The notes under the pieces are model-generated. The model searched no databases. It saw only the letters and a list, made by a program, of their open reading frames with translations, and was not told the DNA's origin. The position numbers were made by a program, and so were the translations under genes. A stretch of 13,355 nucleotides of DNA from positions 1-13,355 of the forward strand of contig JAOUFA010000058.1 of assembly GCA_029858545.1 (NCBI GenBank), written 5' to 3'. This document shows positions 1-5,631 of the stretch, in pieces; within the stretch, counting starts at the first letter, position 1, and each line of letters begins with the position of its first letter. This DNA comes from Betaproteobacteria bacterium. GTDB lineage: Bacteria > Pseudomonadota > Gammaproteobacteria > Burkholderiales > SG8-39.

Positions 1-225
1 GCCGACGACGCGCCGCTCGCGGCGCGGCGCCTGGGCGGTGCGCTCGGCGCGGGGCTGCTGCTCGTGGGGGTGAGCCTGTGGGTCGATACCTCGATCTTCG
101 CCTCGCGCTCCTCCACCGCCGCGATCGGCTTCCTGCTGATGCCGATCTACCTCGTCGTCGCCGCGGCGCTCGGCTACGGCATCGGCCGGATGCTCGGGGC
201 GAGCCTGGCGCGGCGAGCCGCTTGA
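1..225 (+). CDS. C-terminal end of a small membrane protein (5' end outside window)
   Basis: Reading frame 1 is open from the first base to a TGA at 223-225, giving 74 residues. The visible part has two hydrophobic segments, roughly residues 13-28 (GALGAGLLLVGVSL) and 41-62 (AAIGFLLMPIYLVVAAALGY), joined by a short polar stretch DTSIFASRSS. It ends in a basic tail (LARRAA). This suggests an inner-membrane protein with at least two helices and a positively charged C-terminus. I do not recognise the family, and the start and any N-terminal domain lie outside the window. It is on the plus strand and points towards the minus-strand ORF6N remnant. Codon use is as GC-rich as in the metabolic genes, so it looks native. 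Confidence 0.6.
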   Translation, partial: ADDAPLAARRLGGALGAGLLLVGVSLWVDTSIFASRSSTAAIGFLLMPIYLVVAAALGYGIGRMLGASLARRAA

Positions 226-398
226 TTGTTGGGGTGCGGCGCAAGCCGAGGTCAATGTTCCGGTTCGTGCTGCGCGATGGCTTCGAGCACTGCGAACTGT
301 TGTTTACGGAGCCATTCTCAGTGGGCCATGCACCACACCGGTTCAGCCGGTCGGCAGTGAGGCGCCAGGCGCGTCCCCACGCAATCGAGGCAAACGCT
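226..398. other. Intergenic stretch between convergent gene ends, no gene seen
   Basis: This 173-base stretch separates the end of the membrane protein gene from the end of the ORF6N remnant on the opposite strand. I see only small GC-rich dyads: ACCGG-TTCAG-CCGGT at 337-351 and the short GCGCC-A-GGCGC just after it. Either might help termination, but neither is followed by a T run. No convincing reading frame with a ribosome binding site is visible. Confidence 0.4.
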
Positions 399-746
399 CT
401 ATTCGTCCTGGACAAAACCGATGCGCCGCTTCGGCGCAGGCGGCGGCGCCATGAGTTCGCGGATCGCGTCGAACACGGCCTTGAACTGATGGTCGTACCG
501 GGATTCCAGAGCGTCGATCCTGCGCGCGAGATCGTGGTTCTGCCCGATGATTTCGCGCAGGCGCACGAAGGCCCGCATGATTTCCACGTTCACCCGTACC
601 GCTTGCTTGCTCTTGAGCACCGAGGACAACATGGCAACCGCCTGCTCAGTGAAGGCGTAGGGCGGGTACTTCGCATGCCTGCCGCGCCCCCGCGGCGGAC
701 GGTCCGCCTCGTCTAAGGTCACAATTTGTGACCTTAGAACACCCAC
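399..746 (-). pseudogene. ORF6N-domain protein, N-terminally truncated remnant
   Basis: The 115-residue frame (GTG at 746, TAG at 399-401) matches the C-terminal half of ORF6N-domain proteins, a KilA-N-related DNA-binding family found in phages and many chromosomes. Diagnostic stretches are LRSQIVTL (5-12), KYPPYAFTEQAVAMLSSVL (26-44), VNVEIMRAFVRLRE (52-65), a coiled-coil-like ALESRYDHQFKAVFDAIREL (79-98) and the usual ending PKRRIGF. Family members are normally about 170-190 residues; the first 60 or so, containing most of the ORF6N fold, are absent. Readable similarity (RTEQEV, as in the family's FxLTEQEV) continues upstream of the GTG to about position 758. It then stops close to the 3' end of the ThDP enzyme gene. 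No ribosome binding site precedes the GTG, so this is probably a non-functional remnant. The codons TCA, CTA and TTA, unlike those of its neighbours, fit acquired DNA. Confidence 0.75.
713..737. promoter_or_regulatory. 25-bp perfect palindrome inside the ORF6N remnant
   Basis: The left arm CTAAGGTCACAA (713-724) and right arm TTGTGACCTTAG (726-737) are exact reverse complements around a single central base. The site lies in the codons for VLRSQIVTL of the ORF6N remnant. It is AT-richer than everything around it and uses codons that are rare in this window (CTA, AGG, TCA, TTA). It has the size and symmetry of a repressor operator, perhaps an autoregulatory one, or of a recombination site. Function is inferred only. 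Confidence 0.55.
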
Positions 747-762
747 TTCTTGTTCGGTGCGA

Positions 763-790
763 TCAACGCCGCCCCTTCGCCACGCGTTGA
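763..790 (-). terminator. Possible terminator hairpin after the ThDP enzyme gene
   Basis: TCAACGC (763-769) and GCGTTGA (784-790) form a perfect 7-bp stem with a 14-base GC-rich loop, just downstream of the minus-strand stop at 799. There is no T run, so an intrinsic terminator is only a possibility. Confidence 0.3.
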
Positions 791-798
791 CAGCGTCT

Positions 799-2487
799 TC
801 AGCGCCCCTGCTTCCCTCCCAGCGCCGCCTGGCGGATCGCCGAGAGCGTGGTCGAAGTCGTGATCGCCTCGGGGTCGATGCGCAGCTCGATCAGCGCGGG
901 CTGGCCGGAAGCACGCGCTCTCTCGAAGGCCGGCGCGAACTGCGCGGTGGTCTCGACGATTTCGCCGTGCCCGCCGAAGGCGCGCGCGTAGGCGGCGAAG
1001 TCCGGGTTGCTGAGCGCGGTGGCGTGCACGCGGCCGGGATACTCGCGCTCCTGGTGCATGCGGATCGTGCCGTACATGCCGTTGTTCACCACCAGCGCGA
1101 TCACCGGCAGCCGGTACTGGACTGCGGTGGCGAATTCCTGGCCGTTCATCAGGAAGTCGCCGTCGCCGCAGATCGCGATCACCGTGCGCTCCGGATGGGT
1201 CGCCTTCGCCGCGATCGCCGCGGGCAATCCATAGCCCATCGAGCCGTTGGTCGGCCCGAGCTGGGTGCGAAAGCCCTTGTAGCGGAAGTGCCGGTGCAGC
1301 CAGCCGGCGAAATTGCCCGCGCCGCCGGCGACGATCGCGTCCTCGGGCAGCTGCTCGCTCAGCCACTTGATCACCTCGCCGTAGTGGAGAGCGCCCGGCA
1401 TGGGCCGCGGTTCGCGCCAGGCGAGGTAATCCTCGCGCAGCGCGCGCGTGGCGTCGCGCCATCTCGCGCCGTCGACGCGCATCTCCGCGAGCGCCTCGAC
1501 AAAGCGCGGCGAGGCTGCGTTGATCGGCAGCTGCGCGCGGTACACCCGCCCCAGTTCCTCCGCGCCGGCATGCACGTGCACCAGCGTCTGCTTCGGCACG
1601 GGCGCCTCGACCAGCGTATAGGCTCCGGTCGTCATCTCGCCCAGCCGCGCGCCGATCACCAGCAGCAGATCGGCATTCCTCACCCGCTCGGCGAGTTTCG
1701 GGTTGATGCCGATGCCGACGTCGCCGACATAGCTCGCGCTGCGGTTGTCCAGATAGTCCTGGCAGCGAAACGACGCGCCGACCGGCAGATACGCCGCTTC
1801 GGCCCAGGCGCGCAGGCGCTCGCCGGTGTCGCGCGTCCAGCCGCCGCCACCGACGAGCACGAACGGCCGTTCGGCCTGCTCCAGCCGCCGCGCGAGCGCG
1901 CGCAGGTCCTCGGGCGCGGGTGCCGCCTGCGAGCGAACGTAGTGCGGCACGTCGGCGACCGCCGCCTCCGAGAACAGCATGTCCTCGGGCAGCGCGAGCA
2001 CCACCGGACCGGGCCGCCCCGCGGTCGCGGTGTGAAAGGCGCGGCTCACGTACTCCGGGATGCGCTCCGCGCGATCGATCTGCGCGACCCACTTCGCCAT
2101 CGGCCCGTACATGCGCCGGTAGTCGATCTCCTGGAACGCCTCGCGCTCGGCGAAGTCGTTGCCGACCTGGCCGATGAACACCAGCATCGGCGTCGAGTCC
2201 TGCTGCGCGAGATGCACGCCGATCGCGCCGTTGGTCGCGCCGGGGCCGCGCGTGACGAAGAGGATTCCGGGTTCGCCGCTCAGCTTGCCGTGCGCCTCCG
2301 CCATGTACGCGGCACCGCCCTCCTGTCGGCAGACGACGAATTGCAGCCGATCCTGCGACGCGTAGAAACCGTCGATCACCGGCAGGAAACTCTCGCCCGG
2401 CACGCCGAACACCCGCTTCACGCCGTGGCCGACGAGCGCGTCGACGAGGATCCGGCCGCCGTGCCGGGGCGCGCGCACCGGCGACAT
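799..2487 (-). CDS. Thiamine diphosphate-dependent acetolactate synthase/decarboxylase-like enzyme
   Basis: This 562-residue protein has the three-domain layout of the acetolactate synthase, benzoylformate decarboxylase and glyoxylate carboligase superfamily. The N-terminal PYR domain (about 10-175) has VKRVFGVPGES and RQEGGAAYMAEAHGK, in which Glu56 is the ThDP-activating glutamate. A central domain (about 185-325) carries FVLVGGGGW. The C-terminal PP domain (about 370-545) has the ThDP/Mg motif starting GDGDFLMNG (441-449) and ending VVNNGMYG with Asn468-Asn469. I chose the ATG at 2487 because homology begins at GGRILVDALVGHGV. The longer frame back to 2634 would read through the NIPSNAP gene. 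The start overlaps the NIPSNAP stop as TGATG, so the two are probably translationally coupled. Cytosolic; the reaction would be decarboxylation or carboligation of a 2-keto acid, but the substrate cannot be assigned from sequence. No ilvN-like small subunit is adjacent, which argues against a housekeeping acetolactate synthase. Confidence 0.9.
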   Translation of the reverse strand: MSPVRAPRHGGRILVDALVGHGVKRVFGVPGESFLPVIDGFYASQDRLQFVVCRQEGGAAYMAEAHGKLSGEPGILFVTRGPGATNGAIGVHLAQQDSTPMLVFIGQVGNDFAEREAFQEIDYRRMYGPMAKWVAQIDRAERIPEYVSRAFHTATAGRPGPVVLALPEDMLFSEAAVADVPHYVRSQAAPAPEDLRALARRLEQAERPFVLVGGGGWTRDTGERLRAWAEAAYLPVGASFRCQDYLDNRSASYVGDVGIGINPKLAERVRNADLLLVIGARLGEMTTGAYTLVEAPVPKQTLVHVHAGAEELGRVYRAQLPINAASPRFVEALAEMRVDGARWRDATRALREDYLAWREPRPMPGALHYGEVIKWLSEQLPEDAIVAGGAGNFAGWLHRHFRYKGFRTQLGPTNGSMGYGLPAAIAAKATHPERTVIAICGDGDFLMNGQEFATAVQYRLPVIALVVNNGMYGTIRMHQEREYPGRVHATALSNPDFAAYARAFGGHGEIVETTAQFAPAFERARASGQPALIELRIDPEAITTSTTLSAIRQAALGGKQGR

Positions 2488-2828
2488 CACTTCGTCGCGG
2501 CGAGCATCTTCTTCAGCCGCTCGAGGAAGAACGGCGCGCACTTCATCAGGCGCGTCTCCTGGGTACGGATGAGCGGCGCAAGCTTCGCGACAAACGTCGA
2601 CCAGGCGGGATCCGCGACCAGTCCCGCGCGGCACTTGTCGCGCTGGTTGAGGTCTTCATAGCCCCACAGGTGCACGATCTGATTCTGCGTGCCGACCTCG
2701 GTGAAGTAATAGCCGATCAGGTTCGGTAAATGGCGCGTCTGGATGGCGAGGCCCTCGGATTCGTACAGCCTGAGATACTCGGCCACCTTGCCGACCTGCA
2801 ATACGTACATGCGTTCTTCGACGTACAC
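2487..2828 (-). CDS. NIPSNAP family protein
   Basis: This 113-residue single-domain protein opens with YVEERMYVLQVGKVAEYLRLYE and continues with LIGYYFTEVGTQNQIVHLWGYEDL, the typical pattern of bacterial NIPSNAP proteins. These are dimeric alpha-beta barrels often encoded beside catabolic enzymes; their biochemical role is mostly unknown. The start is GTG at 2828 rather than the internal ATG at 2810. Family members start at this point, and AAAGGGAG (2837-2844) sits 8 bases upstream. It is the first gene of a two-gene unit: its TGA overlaps by one base the ATG of the ThDP enzyme, which suggests a shared function or stoichiometry. A TATAAT box lies about 33 bases upstream of the GTG. Cytosolic, no signal peptide. 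Confidence 0.85.
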   Translation of the reverse strand: MYVEERMYVLQVGKVAEYLRLYESEGLAIQTRHLPNLIGYYFTEVGTQNQIVHLWGYEDLNQRDKCRAGLVADPAWSTFVAKLAPLIRTQETRLMKCAPFFLERLKKMLAATK

Positions 2829-2836
2829 TTTGGCGA

Positions 2837-2844
2837 CTCCCTTT
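2837..2844 (-). promoter_or_regulatory. Ribosome binding site of the NIPSNAP gene
   Basis: AAAGGGAG on the minus strand, 8 bases before the GTG at 2828. It decides for the GTG start over the ATG six codons inside. Confidence 0.65.
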
Positions 2845-2860
2845 GCGTTCGGATGGCCGG

Positions 2861-2866
2861 ATTATA
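2861..2866 (-). promoter_or_regulatory. Candidate -10 box for the NIPSNAP-ThDP enzyme unit
   Basis: A perfect TATAAT on the minus strand in otherwise GC-rich DNA would start transcription near 2854 and leave a leader of about 26 bases carrying the ribosome binding site. The matching -35 position (about 2884-2889, AGCCAA) is poor. It falls inside the left outer arm of the 2881-2970 inverted repeat, so an activator may be needed. Confidence 0.5.
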
Positions 2867-2880
2867 GAGGCGCGCCGAAG

Positions 2881-2970
2881 GGTTTGGCTCTTCTTCGGCC
2901 TCCCCATTTTGGTGATTGGCGCTTTGCGTCAGTCACCAAAATGGGGAGATTGATTTAGAAGAACCCAACC
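2881..2970. repeat. 90-bp nested inverted repeat between divergent promoters
   Basis: The core arms CTCCCCATTTTGGTGA (2900-2915) and TCACCAAAATGGGGAG (2933-2948) are perfect 16-bp reverse complements. The stem continues inward for seven more pairs, two of them G-T, to a TTT loop at 2923-2925. A second, outer pair, GGTTTGGCTCTTCT (2881-2894) against AGAAGAACCCAACC (2957-2970), matches at 12 of 14 positions. The whole lies between the two local promoters, so neither obvious transcript includes it. Possible roles are a large operator, a cruciform, a miniature mobile element or a relic terminator. No clear target-site duplication is seen. Confidence 0.7.
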
Positions 2971-2980
2971 ATCGCCGCCG

Positions 2981-3010
2981 TTTCCAGCACCGCGAATTTG
3001 CGGTTATAGT
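2981..3010 (+). promoter_or_regulatory. Candidate promoter for the CoA-binding/FNT/metY unit, possibly leaderless
   Basis: TTTCCA (2981-2986) and TATAGT (3005-3010) are 18 bases apart and match the sigma-70 consensus at 4/6 and 5/6 positions. The expected start of transcription (about 3016-3019) coincides with the ATG at 3019. No ribosome binding site precedes that ATG, which fits a leaderless mRNA. Confidence 0.5.
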
Positions 3011-3018
3011 CCCCCGTC

Positions 3019-3495
3019 ATGGACGACATCAGCAGCCTGCGCCGCATCCTGAAGGAAAACCGGGTGATCGCGGTGGTCGGCCTGTCGGCCGACTGGTTCC
3101 GCCCGAGCTACTTCGCCGCGAAGTACATGCAGGAACACGGCTACCGGGTGATTCCGGTCAATCCGCGTTACGCCGGCAAGGAGATTCTCGGCGCGCGCTG
3201 CTACGCGAGCCTCAGCGAGATCCCGGAGGGAATCGACATCGTCGACGTGTTCCGCAAGACCGATGACGCGGGTCCGATCGCCGACGAGGCGATCGCGATC
3301 GGCGCGAAAGTGCTCTGGCAGCAGATCGGCGTGAGGAACGAGGCTGCCGCGGCGAAGGCGCGTGCCGCGGGGCTCGACGCGGTAACCGACCGCTGCGTAA
3401 AGATCGAACACGCGCGCCTGTTCGGCGGACTCAACTGGGTGGGCGTCAACACGCGCGTCATCTCGGCCAAGCGCCCGCGCTGGCTGGCGTACTGA
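3019..3495 (+). CDS. CoA-binding protein (YccU-like, CoA_binding_2 family)
   Basis: This 158-residue single Rossmann-type domain is related to the CoA-binding domain of succinyl-CoA synthetase alpha. Motifs are IAVVGLSADWFRPSY (17-31, nucleotide loop), VIPVNPRY (44-51), VLWQQIGVRNEAAA (98-111) and DRCVKIEHARL (124-134), a Cys/Glu/His stretch conserved in the YccU group. Length is typical. Family members bind CoA in structural studies but their reaction is not established. The start ATG at 3019 lacks a Shine-Dalgarno sequence and sits right after a -10-like TATAGT, so translation may be leaderless. It leads a tight unit: 14 bases to the FNT gene, then 10 bases to metY. YccU-like genes are commonly found next to metY in proteobacteria, suggesting a role linked to sulfur amino acid synthesis. 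Confidence 0.85.
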   Translation: MDDISSLRRILKENRVIAVVGLSADWFRPSYFAAKYMQEHGYRVIPVNPRYAGKEILGARCYASLSEIPEGIDIVDVFRKTDDAGPIADEAIAIGAKVLWQQIGVRNEAAAAKARAAGLDAVTDRCVKIEHARLFGGLNWVGVNTRVISAKRPRWLAY

Positions 3496-3509
3496 GCAGG
3501 CTCGTCGCG

Positions 3510-4313
3510 ATGGCGGAGATCTTCGGTTTCGACGCCTATTCGCCGAGCGAGATCGCCGAGCGGGTCGATCGCGTCGGTGTCGCGAAGGCGCGCCTGCCCT
3601 TTCTGCAAACCGCGATGCTCGGCGTGCTCGCGGGCGTATTCATCGGCCTGGGCTCGATCTACTACGTGCTCGTGGCGTCGGACGCCTCGCTCGGCTTTGC
3701 CGCGCAGCGCGTGCTCGGCGGCGTGTGCTTTTCGCTCGGACTGATCCTCGTCATCGTCGCCGGCGCGGAGCTCTTCACCGGCAACAACCTGCTCGCCATG
3801 GCCTGGGCGAGCGGGCGCATCACGACGCTCGAAGTCCTGCGCAACTGGGCGATCGTGTGCGCGGCGAATCTGGTCGGCGCCGCGGGACTGGCGGGTCTGA
3901 TCGTCGTTTCCGGGCACACGCAACTGAATGCCGGCGCGGTGGCGCGGACCTACCTCGAGATCGCCGCCGCGAAGGCCGCATTGCCGTTCTGGAGCGCGTT
4001 TTTTCGCGGCGTGCTGTGCAACCTGCTGGTGTGCATGGCGGTATGGATGGCGCTTGCCGGCCGCAGCGTCGTCGACCGCGTGGTGGCAATCGTGTTTCCG
4101 ATCTCCGCCTTCGTCGCCGCCGGCTTCGAGCATTCGATCGCCAACATGTATTTCTTTCCGGTGGCGCTGCTGCTCGGGGCGCCGCTGGGCGCCGGTGCGA
4201 TCGTCGGCAATCTGGTGCCGGTGATTCTCGGCAATCTGGTCGGCGGCAGCGTGCTCGTCGCGCTCGTCTACTACGTCATCTACATCCGCCCGGCGCGCAA
4301 GACGCCGGCCTGA
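3510..4313 (+). CDS. Formate/nitrite transporter (FNT) family channel, possibly for hydrosulfide
   Basis: This 267-residue integral membrane protein has the six-helix FNT (aquaporin-like fold) plan of pentameric channels for small monovalent anions. Signatures are AGAELFTGNN (84-93, Thr90 matching FocA Thr91), ASGRIT (100-105), GVLCNLLVCMAVWMA (168-182), GFEHSIANMYFFP (205-217, His208 matching the pore His209 of FocA) and NLVPVILGNLVGG (234-246). The full family length is present. It starts at ATG 3510, 14 bases after the CoA-binding gene, with only a weak AGG as ribosome site. The genes on both sides, CoA-binding protein and metY, use no formate or nitrite. Because MetY consumes sulfide and some FNT proteins are hydrosulfide channels, HS- import or export is my inference. 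Formate or nitrite remain possible. Confidence 0.92.
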   Translation: MAEIFGFDAYSPSEIAERVDRVGVAKARLPFLQTAMLGVLAGVFIGLGSIYYVLVASDASLGFAAQRVLGGVCFSLGLILVIVAGAELFTGNNLLAMAWASGRITTLEVLRNWAIVCAANLVGAAGLAGLIVVSGHTQLNAGAVARTYLEIAAAKAALPFWSAFFRGVLCNLLVCMAVWMALAGRSVVDRVVAIVFPISAFVAAGFEHSIANMYFFPVALLLGAPLGAGAIVGNLVPVILGNLVGGSVLVALVYYVIYIRPARKTPA

Positions 4314-4318
4314 AGGAG
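4314..4318 (+). promoter_or_regulatory. Ribosome binding site of metY
   Basis: AGGAG starts on the base after the FNT stop codon and ends 5 bases before the ATG at 4324. It is the strongest ribosome site of the three-gene unit and implies high MetY output. Confidence 0.6.
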
Positions 4319-4323
4319 TCCCC

Positions 4324-5613
4324 ATGGCCGATCGAAAATTTGGCATCGAAACGCTGTGCCTGCACGCGGGACAGATTCCCGACCCGGCGACCGGCGCGCG
4401 CGCCGCGCCGATCTATCAAACGACGTCCTTCGTGTTCGATTCGGCCGAGCACGCGGCAAGCCTGTTCAACCTGCAGACCTTCGGCAACGTCTATTCGCGC
4501 ATCTCGAACCCGACGGTGGCGGTGTTCGAGGAGCGCATGGCCGCGATCGAGAACGGCCGCGCGGCGCTCGCCTGTGCGACCGGCCAGGCCGCCGAAGCCA
4601 CCGCGATCCTGACCCTCGCGAAGGCGGGCGATCACATCGTTTCGGCCTCGACCCTCTATGGCGGCACGCACACGCTGCTCGGTGTGAATCTGAAGAAGCT
4701 CGGCATCGAAACCACCTTCGTGCACCCCGACAACCCGGAGGACTTCCGCCGCGCGATCAAGCCGAACACGAAACTGCTCTACGCCGAGACCCTCGGCAAC
4801 CCGCTCATCAACATCGTCGACATCGAGGCGCTCGCCGCGATCGCGCACGACGCCGGCATCCCGCTGATGCTCGACAACACCGTGCCCTCACCCTACCTCT
4901 GCCGGCCGTTCGACTGGGGCGCCGATATCGTGGTGCATTCGGCGACCAAGTACATCGGCGGGCACGGCACGACGATGGGCGGGGCGATCGTCGAGTCGGG
5001 GAAATTCAAATGGGACAACGGCAAGTTCCCCGAGATGACCGAGCCATCGCCCGGTTACCACGGCGTGCGTTTCTACGAGACCTTCGGCGATTTCGGCTAC
5101 ACGATGAAGGCGCGCATGGAGGTGATGCGCACCTTCGGCCCGACGCTCGCGCCGATCAACGCCTGGCTGCTGCTGCTCGGGCTCGAATCGCTGCACCTGC
5201 GCATGGAACGGCACTGCGCGAATGCACTCGCGGTGGCCGGATTTCTGAAGGATCATCCGCGCGTCGCCTGGGTCAACTACCCGGGACTGGCCGACAGCAA
5301 GTACCACGCCCTCGCGAAGAAGTATCTTCCCAACGGCGCGTCGGGCCTGCTCAATTTCGGCGTCAAGGGGGGGGCGAAAGCGGGCGAACGATTCATCGAG
5401 GCGGCGCAATTCATGAGCCACCTTGCGAACATCGGCGACGCGAAGACCCTCGTCATCCATCCCGCGTCGACCACCCACCGTCAGATGAGCGACGAGGAGC
5501 AGTTGAAGGCCGGCGTCACGCCCGACATGGTGCGCATGTCGGTCGGCGTCGAATCGATCGACGATATCCTGTGGGACATCGACCAGGCGCTCGCGCAGGC
5601 GGCGAAGGCCTAG
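4324..5613 (+). CDS. metY: O-acetylhomoserine sulfhydrylase (aminocarboxypropyltransferase)
   Basis: This 429-residue PLP enzyme of the Cys/Met metabolism family catalyses O-acetyl-L-homoserine + sulfide to L-homocysteine + acetate, the direct sulfhydrylation route to methionine. Hallmarks are TLCLHAGQIPDPATGARAAP near the N-terminus, IYQTTSFVF (30-38), YSRISNPT (57-64), NTVPSPYLCRPFDWGAD (185-201) and the PLP lysine Lys209 in HSATKYIGGHG. GYHGVRFYETFGDFGYTMKAR (244-264) and HPASTTHRQMSDEEQ (379-393) complete the picture. Length and the long insert at 225-255 are typical of MetY rather than MetB/MetC. It is the last gene of the CoA-binding/FNT/metY unit and ends 18 bases from the opposing Pht5-like gene. 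A run of eight G at 5367-5374 lies inside the gene but the frame is intact. Cytosolic, tetrameric in homologues. Confidence 0.93.
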   Translation: MADRKFGIETLCLHAGQIPDPATGARAAPIYQTTSFVFDSAEHAASLFNLQTFGNVYSRISNPTVAVFEERMAAIENGRAALACATGQAAEATAILTLAKAGDHIVSASTLYGGTHTLLGVNLKKLGIETTFVHPDNPEDFRRAIKPNTKLLYAETLGNPLINIVDIEALAAIAHDAGIPLMLDNTVPSPYLCRPFDWGADIVVHSATKYIGGHGTTMGGAIVESGKFKWDNGKFPEMTEPSPGYHGVRFYETFGDFGYTMKARMEVMRTFGPTLAPINAWLLLLGLESLHLRMERHCANALAVAGFLKDHPRVAWVNYPGLADSKYHALAKKYLPNGASGLLNFGVKGGAKAGERFIEAAQFMSHLANIGDAKTLVIHPASTTHRQMSDEEQLKAGVTPDMVRMSVGVESIDDILWDIDQALAQAAKA

Positions 5614-5631
5614 CCCGGGCGCGCCGGCGCT

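Noticed and set aside
337..351. ACCGG-TTCAG-CCGGT hairpin as a terminator
   Set aside because: Only 5 bp with no T run, over 100 bases from the membrane protein stop; expected by chance in GC-rich DNA.
2488..2634. N-terminal extension of the ThDP enzyme to 2634
   Set aside because: The extra 49 residues lie wholly inside the NIPSNAP gene and have no superfamily similarity; the homologous N-terminus starts just after the ATG at 2487.
757..2661. 634-codon plus-strand frame opposite the ThDP enzyme gene
   Set aside because: Arg/Ala/His-rich translation without recognisable motifs, antisense to a gene with clear ThDP motifs; a by-product of high third-position GC.
2881..2970. Inverted repeat as an ordinary intrinsic terminator
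   Set aside because: Both flanking genes are transcribed away from it, so there is no gene end to terminate, and no T run follows the stem.
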